11,890 bases of DNA. Origin: Rickettsia typhi. GTDB taxonomy: Bacteria > Pseudomonadota > Gammaproteobacteria > Burkholderiales > Burkholderiaceae_C. The stretch covers positions 1-11,890 of the forward strand of contig CALPPP020000022.1 of the NCBI GenBank assembly GCA_943325485.2. Direction: 5' to 3'. This document shows, piece by piece, positions 1-7,587 of this stretch. The notes below the pieces were generated by a model. That model was given only the letters and a program-made list of their open reading frames with translations, did no database searches and was not told where the DNA came from. Every line of letters begins with the position of its first letter. The first letter of the stretch is position 1. The position numbers and the translations under genes were made by a program.

Positions 1-296
1 AAACGCCAATTGTGGGTCAATGAAAGCAAATGGCTGGTCACAGCGTAGCGGGGCAAATCTGTGAACGCAGAAGGCGCGTTGTTTTTGTAGTCGGAGTAAT
101 CGACACCACACAAATCGATCAGTTGCTCGAAGGCCAAGTCGGCATGGTCGCGCAGTACTTGGGCAATTTCAAAATAGTCTTTGGCCTCAACCGTCATGGT
201 GATTTCACCCAAAGCGAGAGAGAATTTTGGCGCATAACTGTCAAACACTTTGCGCAAAGTGTCTTCGAGTTGGGTGATCGAAACAGTCAATGCCAT
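1..296 (-). CDS. nuoC: NADH-quinone oxidoreductase subunit C, 5' part only
   Basis: NuoC is the peripheral-arm 30 kDa subunit of respiratory complex I (NADH:ubiquinone oxidoreductase); it packs against NuoD and NuoB on the cytoplasmic side. Only the first 98 codons are present and the frame stays open to the window edge. The protein starts MALTVSITQLEDTLRKVF. Residues 66-77 read FEQLIDLCGVDY, which fits the conserved NuoC segment ahead of the 30 kDa signature; the signature itself lies outside the window. The start ATG is 6 bases after the nuoB stop, with a weak GGA upstream. I see no sign of a nuoCD fusion, but the 3' part is needed to exclude one. Identity rests on this partial sequence plus its position after nuoA and nuoB. 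Confidence 0.93.
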   Translation of the reverse strand, partial: MALTVSITQLEDTLRKVFDSYAPKFSLALGEITMTVEAKDYFEIAQVLRDHADLAFEQLIDLCGVDYSDYKNNAPSAFTDLPRYAVTSHLLSLTHNWR

Positions 297-302
297 TGTT
301 CG

Positions 303-782
303 TTATCCACGGGCAATGGTGTTTTCACGCCGAATCTTGTTTTGCAATTGCAAGATGCCATAAAGCAAAGCTTCTGCGGTGGGCGGGCAGCCCGGCACAT
401 AAACATCGACGGGCACAATGCGGTCACACCCTCTAACCACCGAATAACTGTAGTGGTAATAGCCGCCGCCATTGGCGCAAGAGCCCATGGAAAGCACCCA
501 GCGCGGTTCACTCATTTGGTCATAAACCTTACGTAAGGCGGGGGCCATCTTGTTACAAAGTGTTCCCGCCACAATCATCAAGTCGGATTGGCGAGGACTG
601 GGACGAAACAACATACCAAAACGATCGATGTCATAGCGAGCAGCGCCCGCATGCATCATTTCTACGGCACAGCAAGCCAAGCCAAAGGTCATGGGCCAAA
701 GTGAACCAGTCTTGGCCCAATTCACCACCGAGTCATAAGAGGTGGTTATGAAGCCTTCAGAGAAAACACCTTCAAGTGACAT
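303..782 (-). CDS. nuoB: NADH-quinone oxidoreductase subunit B
   Basis: NuoB (PSST/20 kDa family) carries iron-sulfur cluster N2, the last electron carrier before ubiquinone in complex I, and sits at the junction of the peripheral and membrane arms. The 159-residue protein is of normal length. The cysteines expected to bind N2 are visible: the adjacent pair C37-C38 in [12 protein letters not shown]102 in [10 protein letters not shown] and C132 in [12 protein letters not shown]. The quinone-site region around residues 41-60 ([20 protein letters not shown]) is intact. The ATG is 3 bases after the nuoA stop and the stop is 6 bases before nuoC, so the three genes are almost certainly co-transcribed and probably translationally coupled. 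Nothing looks truncated or unusual. Confidence 0.98.
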   Translation of the reverse strand: MSLEGVFSEGFITTSYDSVVNWAKTGSLWPMTFGLACCAVEMMHAGAARYDIDRFGMLFRPSPRQSDLMIVAGTLCNKMAPALRKVYDQMSEPRWVLSMGSCANGGGYYHYSYSVVRGCDRIVPVDVYVPGCPPTAEALLYGILQLQNKIRRENTIARG

Positions 783-785
783 AAG

Positions 786-1145
786 TTATTCCCAATCGAG
801 GGCGCCTTTTTTCCATTCGTAGATGAAGCCCACGACAAGAATAGCCAGAAAAATCATCATGGCTACAAAGCCCGTGGTGCCAATTTCTTTCAGTGATGCA
901 GCCCATGGAAAAAGAAAAGCGATCTCTAAGTCAAAAAGGATAAAAAGAATCGCCACCAAGTAGTAACGTACATCGAATTTGCTGCGAGCGTCATCGAAGG
1001 CTTCAAAGCCACATTCGTAGGGGGAATTTTTAGCTGCGTCAGGCCGCTGCGGACCTAGGAAATAGCCAATGGCCTGCGGAGCCACACCGACCAACAGGCC
1101 AACAAGGATAAACAATAAAACGGGCAGATACTGCTCAAGAATCAT
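786..1145 (-). CDS. nuoA: NADH-quinone oxidoreductase subunit A
   Basis: NuoA (ND3 family) is a small membrane subunit of complex I at the interface between the quinone chamber and the proton-pumping arm. The 119 residues show three hydrophobic segments at about 7-29, 61-81 and 92-109. The long loop between the first two holds [10 protein letters not shown], with the conserved cysteine C45, and the second helix carries the acidic pair D72 and E74 in LFDLEIAF; both are hallmarks of the family. It is the first nuo gene here, starting 74 bases after the end of tRNA-Leu. The ribosome binding site is weak (GAG about 7 bases before ATG). No clear nuo promoter is visible between the tRNA and the ATG, so read-through from upstream is plausible. 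Confidence 0.97.
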   Translation of the reverse strand: MILEQYLPVLLFILVGLLVGVAPQAIGYFLGPQRPDAAKNSPYECGFEAFDDARSKFDVRYYLVAILFILFDLEIAFLFPWAASLKEIGTTGFVAMMIFLAILVVGFIYEWKKGALDWE

Positions 1146-1219
1146 TTCAATCTCGGGTTGAAGCTTTGGAAGCTAGATTGACAAAAATATCTGACTCCAG
1201 CAAGACAAAAAGCTGGTGA

Positions 1220-1304
1220 TGGTGCCGTCGGCGAGACTCGAACTCGCACAGCTTTCGCCACTACCCCCTCAAGATAGCGTGTCTACCAATTTCACCACGA
1301 CGGC
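1220..1304 (-). tRNA. leuU: tRNA-Leu, anticodon GAG
   Basis: An 85-base class II tRNA read on the minus strand with an encoded CCA end. The acceptor stem is GCCGTCG paired with CGACGGC, followed by discriminator A and CCA. The anticodon stem is CTATC/GGTAG around loop TTGAGGG, giving anticodon GAG, which reads CUC and CUU leucine codons. There is a long variable arm (about 13 bases, TGGCGAAAGCTGT), as expected for tRNA-Leu, and a T arm GCGAG-TTCGAGT-CTCGC. It lies between secG and nuoA, both on the same strand, so it may be cut out of a longer transcript. The symbol follows the E. coli name for the GAG isoacceptor. Confidence 0.97.
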
Positions 1305-1313
1305 GTGACTGTT

Positions 1314-1351
1314 TTTTAGCGCCCATCATGCTTTCATGAGGAGCGCTAAAA
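1314..1351 (-). other. Stem-loop just upstream of tRNA-Leu
   Basis: A 9-base perfect inverted repeat, TTTTAGCGC at 1314-1322 and GCGCTAAAA at 1343-1351, encloses a shorter CATG/CATG stem with loop CTTT on the plus strand. On the transcribed minus strand the hairpin ends 9 bases before the mature tRNA 5' end. The T-rich arm comes first and the A-rich arm last on both strands, so there is no trailing T run and this is not an intrinsic terminator. It could shape the pre-tRNA leader for RNase P or protect the secG mRNA 3' end; both are inference. Confidence 0.5.
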
Positions 1352-1355
1352 GCTG

Positions 1356-1386
1356 ATTATCTTAACCCGAAATAGGCCTTTTTCAC
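1356..1386 (-). promoter_or_regulatory. Possible weak promoter for tRNA-Leu and nuoA
   Basis: On the minus strand GATAAT (1361-1356, five of six matches to TATAAT) follows GTGAAA (1386-1381, four of six matches to TTGACA) after a 19-base spacer. The spacer is longer than ideal. Transcription from here would start close to the upstream edge of the hairpin before the tRNA. The call is weak: it is a motif match in an AT-richer intergenic segment, and read-through from secG is an equally good explanation of tRNA expression. Confidence 0.25.
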
Positions 1387-1421
1387 CCTATGGCGAGTAT
1401 GAAAATCACTTGAGGTAAATC

Positions 1422-1838
1422 TCATTTACCTGGGATTTGAGAGGCAGGAGAACTGTTGGTTGCAGGGGCAGGCACAGAACTTGGGGTTTCAGAGCTGGCA
1501 GCTGGTGCCGGTGTTACCGCACCTGGTACTTGATCTGCAGCTGTTGGCGCAACTGGCTGAGCACGCTCCAACACACTACCTTCTGAGGAAGGAGTGGTTC
1601 GCAAATTGCTGAAATAGGCTTGCGCCAAAGTACACACAAAAAAGACAGCAGCCAACACGGCTGTGGTGCGTGAAAGAAAATTGGCACCACCACTGGCACC
1701 AAACAAGCTGCCAGAAGTACCGCTGCCAAAAGCAGCCCCCATGTCAGCACCTTTGCCGTGTTGCACCAGTATCAAACCTATCATGCCAAGCGCAGACAAA
1801 ATTTGAACAACCATTAACAAGTTCAGTAGTGTGCTCAT
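1422..1838 (-). CDS. secG: Preprotein translocase subunit SecG
   Basis: SecG is the small inner-membrane subunit of the SecYEG protein-export channel and assists SecA-driven translocation. The 138-residue protein has two membrane segments (about 4-24 and 57-76). Between them lies a Gly/Ser/Ala-rich cytoplasmic loop with the family motif GSGTSGSLFGASGGANFLSR. From about residue 81 onward the tail is rich in Pro, Ala, Ser and Thr, making this protein longer than the 110-residue E. coli SecG. I chose ATG at 1838 over an in-frame TTG directly before it because GGAG (1847-1844) sits 5 bases before ATG and only 2 before TTG. The gene follows tpiA by 16 bases and is probably in the pnp-tpiA-secG operon. 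Confidence 0.95.
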   Translation of the reverse strand: MSTLLNLLMVVQILSALGMIGLILVQHGKGADMGAAFGSGTSGSLFGASGGANFLSRTTAVLAAVFFVCTLAQAYFSNLRTTPSSEGSVLERAQPVAPTAADQVPGAVTPAPAASSETPSSVPAPATNSSPASQIPGK

Positions 1839-1854
1839 CAAAACTCCAAATCAG

Positions 1855-2601
1855 TTACTGCGATGCTGCAGCCACAATCAATAAAAAATCTGCCGCTTTC
1901 AGGGAAGCGCCACCCACCAGACCGCCATCAATATCTTTTTGCGACAACAAGCTCGCGGCGTTGGATGCATTCATACTGCCGCCATACAAAATGGCAATCT
2001 TGCCTGCGTGCTCAGAAGCAGCAGCCAATTGATGTCTCAACATGGCATGGACTTCTTGAGCTTGCTCTGGCGAGGCAGTTTTACCCGTACCAATGGCCCA
2101 TACCGGCTCATATGCCACCACAATCTCGCTGATGCAGTGTCCATTGGTATGAATAACAGCAGCCAGTTGGCGCTTGACGACCTCGGCGGTTTGTCCGGCT
2201 TCTCGCTGGGCAAGTGTTTCGCCCACGCAAACAATGGGTGTGATGCCAGCAGACAAGGCACTTTGAGCCTTGAGGGCAACAACTTCGTCGGTTTCACCAT
2301 GGTATTGACGGCGCTCGGAATGTCCGACCAGTGCATACCGGACACCAAAGTCCCGCAACATGGCCGCAGATACTTCACCGGTAAAGGCGCCGCTTTCAGA
2401 CGAAGAAACGTCCTGCGCACCCCAAAGTAAGGGGCTCGAAGCAGACAGAAGTTGTACCTGCGCCAAGTAAGGCGCTGGCACGCAAACGGCGACTTGGCAA
2501 GCACTAGAAGCCAAGCCTGCATTGATAGCGGTCAACAGATCGTGATTGGCAGCCAAGCTGCCATTCATTTTCCAATTGCCCACAATCAATTTGCGTGTCA
2601 T
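1855..2601 (-). CDS. tpiA: Triosephosphate isomerase
   Basis: TpiA interconverts dihydroxyacetone phosphate and glyceraldehyde 3-phosphate in glycolysis and gluconeogenesis, as a cytoplasmic TIM-barrel dimer. The 248 residues cover the whole family. Catalytic residues are visible: K11 in GNWKMNG, H94 in VGHSERR and E165 in the signature [11 protein letters not shown], which also starts mobile loop 6. Phosphate-binding segments YGGSMNASN (206-214) and GGLVGGASL (226-234) are present. The ATG comes 4 bases after the pnp stop, and its AGAG ribosome binding site overlaps the pnp end, which suggests coupling to pnp. Downstream secG is 16 bases away. The coupling of a glycolytic gene to an RNA-decay gene is positional only; no functional link is implied. 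Confidence 0.98.
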   Translation of the reverse strand: MTRKLIVGNWKMNGSLAANHDLLTAINAGLASSACQVAVCVPAPYLAQVQLLSASSPLLWGAQDVSSSESGAFTGEVSAAMLRDFGVRYALVGHSERRQYHGETDEVVALKAQSALSAGITPIVCVGETLAQREAGQTAEVVKRQLAAVIHTNGHCISEIVVAYEPVWAIGTGKTASPEQAQEVHAMLRHQLAAASEHAGKIAILYGGSMNASNAASLLSQKDIDGGLVGGASLKAADFLLIVAAASQ

Positions 2602-2605
2602 GGCT

Positions 2606-4750
2606 TTACTCTTGATGTGGTTGTTCGTCAGAGTGGTGCTGTTGGGGTGGTGCTTCAGGGCGGTCCAATAGCGCTTTCATGGACAACTTGATGCGACCCT
2701 TTTCATCGGTTTCCAACACTTTGACACGCACGATTTGGCCTTCAGCCAACACGTCGGTGACCTTGGCAATACGCTCGTGGCTGATTTGGCTAATGTGAAG
2801 CAAACCATCTTTGCCAGGCAACAAGTTCACCAACGCACCGAAGTCCAAAATCTTGGTGATGGGGCCTTCGTAAATCTTGCCAATTTCCACTTCAGCAGTG
2901 ATTTCGCTGATGCGTCGCTTGGCTTCTTCGGCCTTGGCGCCGTCAGTGGCTGCGATGGTGATGGTGCCGTCTTCCTCTATGTTGATTTGGCAACCGGTTT
3001 CTTCGGTCAGCGCACGAATGACTGCACCGCCTTTGCCGATCACATCGCGGATTTTTTCCGGATTGATCTTCATGGTGTAGAGCTTGGGGGCAAAGTTGCT
3101 CACCTCAGTTTTGGCCTGGCCCATGGCTTCTTGCATTTTGCTCAAAATATGCATACGCGCCTCTTTGGCTTGGGCCAAAGCAACTTGCATGATCTCTTGG
3201 GTAATGCCTTGAATTTTGATGTCCATTTGCAAAGCAGTGATGCCGTTGGTGGTACCGGCAACTTTGAAGTCCATGTCGCCCAAGTGATCTTCGTCACCCA
3301 AAATATCAGTCAACACAGCAAAGCGGTTGCCGTCCTTGATCAGGCCCATGGCGATACCTGCCACGTGCGCTTTCATGGGAACACCAGCATCCATCATGGA
3401 CAAGCAGCCACCGCAGACGGAGGCCATGGAAGAAGATCCATTGGATTCGGTGATCTCAGAGACCACACGCAAGGTGTAGGGAAACTCTTCTTTGGTGGGC
3501 AAACATGCCGCCAAAGCACGCTTGGCCAAACGGCCATGGCCCACTTCGCGGCGCTTGGTAGAGCCCATGCGACCGACTTCGCCGGTGGCAAAGGGAGGCA
3601 TGTTGTAGTGGAACATGAAGCGGTCTTCAAACTCACCGGCCAGTGCGTCGATGCGTTGGGCATCGCGTTCTGTGCCTAGGGTGGTGATGACCAAAGCCTG
3701 TGTTTCGCCACGGGTAAACAGGGCTGAACCGTGGGTGCGGGGCAAGACACTGTTGCGGATTTCAATGGGCCGCACAGTACGGGTGTCGCGTCCATCGATG
3801 CGGGGCTCCCCTGCCAAAATTTGGCTGCGAACAATTCGAGCTTCGATATCGAACAGCATGTTTTCCACTTTGACGCCGTCAAACTCGACGCCATCTGCTT
3901 TCAAACCAGCCATGACAGCGGCATAAGCCTCACGGCATGCTTGGGTGCGGCTTTGCTTGTTGCGGATTTGGTAGGCCGCAGTGAGTTTGTCGTCAGCCAA
4001 AGCAGCAACCTTGGCGATCAGGGGCTCGTCCTTGTCGGCCGCAGTCCACTCCCAAACGGGTTTGCCAGCTTCACGCACAAGTTCATGGATAGCGTTGATA
4101 GCTACGCGGCTTTGTTCGTGACCAAACACCACTGCGCCCAACATGATTTCTTCAGACAACTGCAGCGCTTCGGATTCAACCATCAACACAGCGGCTTCGG
4201 TCCCAGCCACGACCAAATCCATGACGCTGTCTTTGCGCTGGGTTTGACCTGGGTTCAAGACATATTCGCCGTTGATGTAGCCCACACGGGCCGCGCCTAT
4301 GGGGCCGTTGAAAGGAATACCTGATATGGCCAATGCGGCAGAGGTGCCAATCATGGCGGCAATGTCAGCATCGACCTCTGGGTTCAAAGAAACCGTGTGG
4401 ATGACCACATGCACTTCGTTGTAGAAACCTTCGGGGAACAGGGGACGAATGGGGCGGTCAATCAGACGGCTGGTAAGTGTTTCAAGTTCGCTTGGCTTGG
4501 CTTCGCGCTTGAAGAAACTGCCAGGGATTTTGCCTGCGGCATAGGTTTTCTCGATGTAGTCAACGGTCAGGGGAAAGAAATCCTGACCTGCTTTGGCGGT
4601 TTTGGAGCCGACGACGGTAGCGAGTACGACGGTATCGTCAATGTTGACCAACACCGCGCCACTGGCTTGGCGTGCAATTTCGCCGGTTTCCATGGTGACC
4701 GTGTGCTGGCCCCATTGGAAGGTTTTGCTTACTTTGTTGAATAAGGACAT
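2606..4750 (-). CDS. pnp: Polyribonucleotide nucleotidyltransferase (PNPase)
   Basis: PNPase is a trimeric 3'-to-5' phosphorolytic exoribonuclease that degrades mRNA to nucleoside diphosphates and can add tails in reverse. It is 714 residues, close to the E. coli enzyme. Domains in order are RNase PH-like 1 (about 12-145), an alpha-helical linker (about 240-320), RNase PH-like 2 (about 320-545), KH (about 555-615) and S1 (about 622-692). Key features seen are the RNA-contacting FFKRE loop (79-83), D486 and D492 in [17 protein letters not shown], matching catalytic aspartates of the E. coli enzyme, and the KH loop GKGG (572-575). A His/Gln/Pro/Glu-rich tail follows S1. The start has AGGAA (4761-4757) 6 bases before ATG. 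rpsO lies upstream, as in many Proteobacteria, and the leader contains stem-loops described separately. Confidence 0.99.
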   Translation of the reverse strand: MSLFNKVSKTFQWGQHTVTMETGEIARQASGAVLVNIDDTVVLATVVGSKTAKAGQDFFPLTVDYIEKTYAAGKIPGSFFKREAKPSELETLTSRLIDRPIRPLFPEGFYNEVHVVIHTVSLNPEVDADIAAMIGTSAALAISGIPFNGPIGAARVGYINGEYVLNPGQTQRKDSVMDLVVAGTEAAVLMVESEALQLSEEIMLGAVVFGHEQSRVAINAIHELVREAGKPVWEWTAADKDEPLIAKVAALADDKLTAAYQIRNKQSRTQACREAYAAVMAGLKADGVEFDGVKVENMLFDIEARIVRSQILAGEPRIDGRDTRTVRPIEIRNSVLPRTHGSALFTRGETQALVITTLGTERDAQRIDALAGEFEDRFMFHYNMPPFATGEVGRMGSTKRREVGHGRLAKRALAACLPTKEEFPYTLRVVSEITESNGSSSMASVCGGCLSMMDAGVPMKAHVAGIAMGLIKDGNRFAVLTDILGDEDHLGDMDFKVAGTTNGITALQMDIKIQGITQEIMQVALAQAKEARMHILSKMQEAMGQAKTEVSNFAPKLYTMKINPEKIRDVIGKGGAVIRALTEETGCQINIEEDGTITIAATDGAKAEEAKRRISEITAEVEIGKIYEGPITKILDFGALVNLLPGKDGLLHISQISHERIAKVTDVLAEGQIVRVKVLETDEKGRIKLSMKALLDRPEAPPQQHHSDEQPHQE

Positions 4751-4776
4751 GTGTATTTCCTGAAATTAGGCGGGAA

Positions 4777-4792
4777 GTGAAGGCCACTTCAC
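4777..4792 (-). promoter_or_regulatory. Short hairpin close to the pnp ribosome binding site
   Basis: On the minus strand GTGAAG-TGGC-CTTCAC forms a 6-base stem with a 4-base loop, ending about 15 bases before the AGGAA of pnp. An overlapping alternative pairing, GAAGTG-GCCTT-CACTTC, is also possible, so the two folds exclude each other. It could influence ribosome access to pnp, but this is inferred from complementarity alone. Confidence 0.35.
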
Positions 4793-4825
4793 CAAAGCCC
4801 AAAAACACTTATCAGACTACGATGC

Positions 4826-4855
4826 CATTCCAGAAAAATACCTTCTTTTGGAATG
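4826..4855 (-). promoter_or_regulatory. Stem-loop in the rpsO-pnp interval (candidate PNPase leader element)
   Basis: The minus-strand RNA can form CATTCCA/TGGAATG (7 pairs), then one mismatch, then five more pairs (AAGAA with TTTTT, one of them G-U) around loop GGTA, 30 bases in all. It ends 75 bases before the pnp ATG. No T run follows, so it is not an intrinsic terminator. In E. coli, pnp mRNA has a leader stem-loop cut by RNase III, and PNPase then represses its own expression through the cut product. The position here matches that arrangement, but this stem is shorter than the E. coli one, so the role is inference. The whole 198-base rpsO-pnp gap shows no other clear gene and no convincing rpsO terminator. 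Confidence 0.45.
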
Positions 4856-4948
4856 ACACAGCTTCGATCTGCTTCAGAGTTTTTGTCACGTTTTTCACTG
4901 CTGCCAAGCCCTGAGCAAGTGGGCCTAGGACCTGACAGAGATGAAAAA

Positions 4949-5212
4949 TTACTTGCGCAAACCCAACTTGGCGATGAGCGAGGTGTAGCGCTCAGCGTCT
5001 TTGGATTTGAGGTAGTCGAGCAATTTGCGACGACGGCTGACCATGCGCAACAAGCCACGGCGACCATGGTGGTCTTTGGCGTGGGTTTTGAAGTGAGGGG
5101 TCAGTTCATTGATGCGTGCAGTCAGGATGGCGACTTGCACTTCGGGACTGCCAGTATCGTTGGCGGAACGTGCATTGGCCTTTACGACCTCAGCTTTATT
5201 GAGAGTTGTCAT
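4949..5212 (-). CDS. rpsO: 30S ribosomal protein S15
   Basis: S15 binds 16S rRNA in the central domain early in 30S assembly and also forms an intersubunit bridge. The 87-residue protein shows the full family pattern: [20 protein letters not shown] near the start, then [20 protein letters not shown] and [13 protein letters not shown], ending IAKLGLRK. An in-frame ATG eight codons upstream (5236) would add MSNFLENT, but it has no ribosome binding site. The ATG at 5212 has GGA 7 bases before it and gives the usual length and N-terminus. The next gene is pnp, 198 bases downstream. In E. coli S15 represses its own translation through a leader pseudoknot; I cannot identify an equivalent fold here. 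Confidence 0.98.
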   Translation of the reverse strand: MTTLNKAEVVKANARSANDTGSPEVQVAILTARINELTPHFKTHAKDHHGRRGLLRMVSRRRKLLDYLKSKDAERYTSLIAKLGLRK

Positions 5213-5299
5213 GGTGTTTTCCAAAAAATTTGACATGCGCCAACAGCCGGAAATGCCAGATGGCGTGAACTTAGTACCCCTAAAGGCCTAAGCCCAAAG

Positions 5300-5305
5300 A
5301 TTATA
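5300..5305 (-). promoter_or_regulatory. Perfect -10 hexamer upstream of rpsO
   Basis: TATAAT is read on the minus strand at 5305-5300 and overlaps the stop codon of the upstream aminotransferase gene. Transcription would start near 5293, giving rpsO a leader of about 80 bases. No good -35 hexamer is found 16-18 bases upstream and there is no extended -10 TG, so the call rests on the perfect -10 and its sensible location before a ribosomal protein gene. Confidence 0.4.
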
Positions 5306-6461
5306 GCTTGGATAACCAGCTGCCCAGTCTCTCAGCCCCTAGGCGCAATCTGTCAAGTTCTTTAGAAGCAAAACACCAGCGAAGCCAGCCTTGCGCCTCT
5401 GAAGCAAAGGCACTCCCAGGCGCCAAGCCTAGGCCCGCTTCTTGCACCAAACGCTTGGCAATTTGAAAGTCATCCATACCAGCAGGTAAACGCAAAAACA
5501 GGTACATACCGCCATCAGGAAGCGCAAATTCAATCTGGTCGAGGCCATTCAAGGCATTGGCCAAGGTGTCTCGACAAAGGCGCAAATGGGAAACAACGCG
5601 AGGCGTCACCTCCTCCGCTCGATTAAGCGCCACGACGCCCGCTCGCTGAACAAACACAGATGCACAAGAAGTATTGAATTCAATCAATTTGCCCATGTGC
5701 TGCGTCATCTCAAGCGGCATGACCAACCATCCCAAACGCCAACCTGTCATCAAAAAGCTTTTGGAAAAACTGTGCGCCACCACGAGCTTGTCGTCCGCAT
5801 GCGCAATGTCCAAAAAACTGGGTGCGCAATGGTTTTGGCTATCCAAAAAATAAAGGCTCTCATAAACCTCATCCGCCAAAATCCAAGTGCCTGTGCTTCG
5901 GCATTTTTCCAAGATGGCTTGCTGTTCTTGTCGATTCAAGGTCCAACCCGTCGGGTTGTTGGGCGAATTGAGCACCAGCAAACGGGTATTCATAGTGATG
6001 CTGTCTAACAGCTTCTCAAGTGGTAACTCCCACCTGCCCTTTGAAGGCTCGAGACTCAAGGTTCGCAAGTGGGCACCCAAAATCTGCGGCTGAGCTGTCA
6101 AGTTGGGCCAAACAGGTGTGATCACCAAAACCTCATCTCCCGCATCAACCAAGGCCTGCATGGCCAACATCAAGGCATTGACACCGCCTGAGGTCACCGC
6201 AATGCGGTGACTGCCAATATCAACACCGTGACGCTTAACCATCTCTGCAGAGATCGATTCACGCAACTCAGGCAAGCCTAAGTTGTGGGCGTAAAACGTC
6301 TCCCCTGCTTGCAAAGAATCGATGGCGGCTTGGCGAATAAAGTCGGGCGTGACCTCGTCACTTTCACCAAACCAAAACGCCAAAACGTCGCTTCTGCCAA
6401 GGCCCGCATTGGCGAGTTCTCGGATTTTGGAGGCCTGAAGTTGCTCAATAGCTTGTCGCAT
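5301..6461 (-). CDS. PLP-dependent class I/II aminotransferase, substrate unknown
   Basis: A 386-residue fold-type I aminotransferase (AspC/AlaT-like superfamily). These cytoplasmic enzymes move an amino group between an amino acid and a 2-oxo acid using pyridoxal phosphate. The PLP-binding lysine is K234 in SHS-like motif HSFSKSFLMTGWRLGW. Other hallmarks are SPNNPTG (166-172), the ADEVYE segment with D197 and Y200 that contact PLP, R242, and R361 in LRWCFAS, expected to bind the substrate carboxylate. The N-terminal YAHNLGLPELRESI (57-70) is also typical. The sequence does not tell me the substrate; aspartate, alanine or aromatic amino acids are all possible. It starts 23 bases after tsaD stops and has no obvious ribosome binding site. 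Probably co-transcribed with tsaD. Confidence 0.9.
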   Translation of the reverse strand: MRQAIEQLQASKIRELANAGLGRSDVLAFWFGESDEVTPDFIRQAAIDSLQAGETFYAHNLGLPELRESISAEMVKRHGVDIGSHRIAVTSGGVNALMLAMQALVDAGDEVLVITPVWPNLTAQPQILGAHLRTLSLEPSKGRWELPLEKLLDSITMNTRLLVLNSPNNPTGWTLNRQEQQAILEKCRSTGTWILADEVYESLYFLDSQNHCAPSFLDIAHADDKLVVAHSFSKSFLMTGWRLGWLVMPLEMTQHMGKLIEFNTSCASVFVQRAGVVALNRAEEVTPRVVSHLRLCRDTLANALNGLDQIEFALPDGGMYLFLRLPAGMDDFQIAKRLVQEAGLGLAPGSAFASEAQGWLRWCFASKELDRLRLGAERLGSWLSKL

Positions 6462-6484
6462 GGATAGGGCAATTTAAAAAGGAT

Positions 6485-7516
6485 CTATAGCTGAGCCAGT
6501 GACCATCGTGGGAGAACATCAAAAGCATAGGAGGTATGTGCTAGCTCAATGCCTTTTTGCAAACGCATACCAGCAGCCATGGCAATCATGGCGCCATTAT
6601 CGGTACACCACTGCGCTTCGGGGTAATGAACAGTTGCGCCCATGCGCTGCACCGACATGGTCAACTGATCTCGCAAAGCGCGATTGGCACCCACACCACC
6701 GGCAACCACCAAACGCTTGATGCCAGTTTGCGTCAATGCGCGCAACGATTTCTTGACCAGCACCTCCACAATAGCAGCTTGGGTGGAGGCGGCGATATCG
6801 GCGCGGTGCAAGGGCAATTGATCTGCGGACTTTTTGCATTGGGTCAACACCGCGGTCTTGAGCCCTGCAAAGGAAAAATCCAAATTAGGTTGATGCAGCA
6901 AGGGCCGTGGAAACGCATACGCATCCGCGCGGCCTTGGCTTGCCAAGGCGGCCAAAGCAGGTCCCCCTGGATAACCCAAGCCAAGCAATTTCGCGGATTT
7001 GTCAAACGCCTCCCCAGCTGCGTCGTCGATGGTTTCACCCAATAATTCATATTGACCAAGCGCCTTGACCCACATCAGTTGCGTGTGTCCTCCCGACACC
7101 AACAAAGCCACAAAGGGAAATTGCGGGGGGTCCTCGCTAAGGAAGGGGGACAATAAATGCCCCTCTAAATGATGGATTCCCATCACAGGTCTGGACAAGC
7201 TAGCAGCCAATGCACTGGCTGTTGCCGCACCTACCAATAAAGCGCCCGCCAGTCCTGGTCCTTTGGTATAGGCGACCACATCAATATCAGACAAAGCTTG
7301 CTGCGCAGAATCCATCACCTGCTCCACCAAGGGAACCAGGCGACGGATATGGTCTCGGCTGGCTAACTCGGGCACCACCCCACCATAGGCCTCGTGCATC
7401 GCTGCTTGTGTATGCAAATGCTGCGCCAGCAGTTGTGGCCAAGCTGCCCCTTCGCCGGTGCGCACCAAGGCCACCCCAGTTTCATCGCAAGAAGATTCAA
7501 TGCCTAAGATCAACAT
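6485..7516 (-). CDS. tsaD: tRNA t6A37 threonylcarbamoyltransferase TsaD
   Basis: TsaD (formerly Gcp/YgjD) transfers the threonylcarbamoyl group from threonylcarbamoyl-AMP to A37 of tRNAs that read ANN codons, working with TsaB and TsaE in the cytoplasm. The 343-residue protein is normal in length for the family and belongs to the ASKHA fold. The N-terminal [14 protein letters not shown] is the family hallmark. Metal-binding H116 and H120 lie in [10 protein letters not shown] and D306 in [16 protein letters not shown] (141-147) and the glycine-rich [15 protein letters not shown] (271-285) contact nucleotide. The frame extends 21 codons upstream to 7579, but [14 protein letters not shown] is the normal N-terminus and the extension would run over the divergent promoter region. 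The ribosome binding site is poor. Confidence 0.97.
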   Translation of the reverse strand: MLILGIESSCDETGVALVRTGEGAAWPQLLAQHLHTQAAMHEAYGGVVPELASRDHIRRLVPLVEQVMDSAQQALSDIDVVAYTKGPGLAGALLVGAATASALAASLSRPVMGIHHLEGHLLSPFLSEDPPQFPFVALLVSGGHTQLMWVKALGQYELLGETIDDAAGEAFDKSAKLLGLGYPGGPALAALASQGRADAYAFPRPLLHQPNLDFSFAGLKTAVLTQCKKSADQLPLHRADIAASTQAAIVEVLVKKSLRALTQTGIKRLVVAGGVGANRALRDQLTMSVQRMGATVHYPEAQWCTDNGAMIAMAAGMRLQKGIELAHTSYAFDVLPRWSLAQL

Positions 7517-7587
7517 GCCGCTGAGTTTAGCCCTGCTTGATTCAATACATAACCATAAGTCATTTAACTTGTCAGACAATCACACGC
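7517..7587. promoter_or_regulatory. Divergent intergenic region between tsaD and ybiB
   Basis: These 71 bases separate two genes read in opposite directions, so promoters for both should lie here or just inside the genes. On the minus strand CTGACA (five of six matches to TTGACA) is followed after 18 bases by TATGTA, a poor -10, for tsaD. For ybiB I see no convincing hexamer pair. A palindrome TTGTC-A-GACAA at 7569-7579 ends 8 bases before the ybiB ATG and could be an operator. Neither gene has a good ribosome binding site. The promoter assignments are weak. Confidence 0.4.

Noticed and set aside
1178..1183. Perfect TTGACA on the plus strand between tRNA-Leu and nuoA
   Set aside because: No -10 hexamer follows at 16-18 bases and no plus-strand gene lies downstream, so it is probably a chance match.
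1197..1216. CCAGC/GCTGG inverted repeat after the tRNA 3' end
   Set aside because: The stem is only 5 pairs with a 10-base loop, includes tRNA-adjacent sequence, and no T run follows directly; too weak for a terminator call.
2735..4744. Long plus-strand open frames (314, 197 and 115 codons) opposite pnp
   Set aside because: They lie entirely antisense to a clear, full-length pnp, have low-complexity translations without recognisable domains, and are explained by codon bias of the real gene on the other strand.
4921..4932. Near-palindrome GGGCCTAGGACC after rpsO as a terminator
   Set aside because: It has no loop-forming spacer and no T run on the minus strand, so it cannot be an intrinsic terminator.
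5213..5236. Upstream ATG for rpsO adding MSNFLENT
   Set aside because: No ribosome binding site precedes it, and the internal ATG at 5212 has GGA at proper spacing and gives the normal S15 length.
6557..7045. Plus-strand open frame of 162 codons opposite tsaD
   Set aside because: tsaD is complete with all motifs on the minus strand; the antisense translation shows no family signature or ribosome binding site.
7517..7579. 21-codon N-terminal extension of tsaD
   Set aside because: Family members begin at [14 protein letters not shown]; the extension has no homologous look and would cover the divergent regulatory region.
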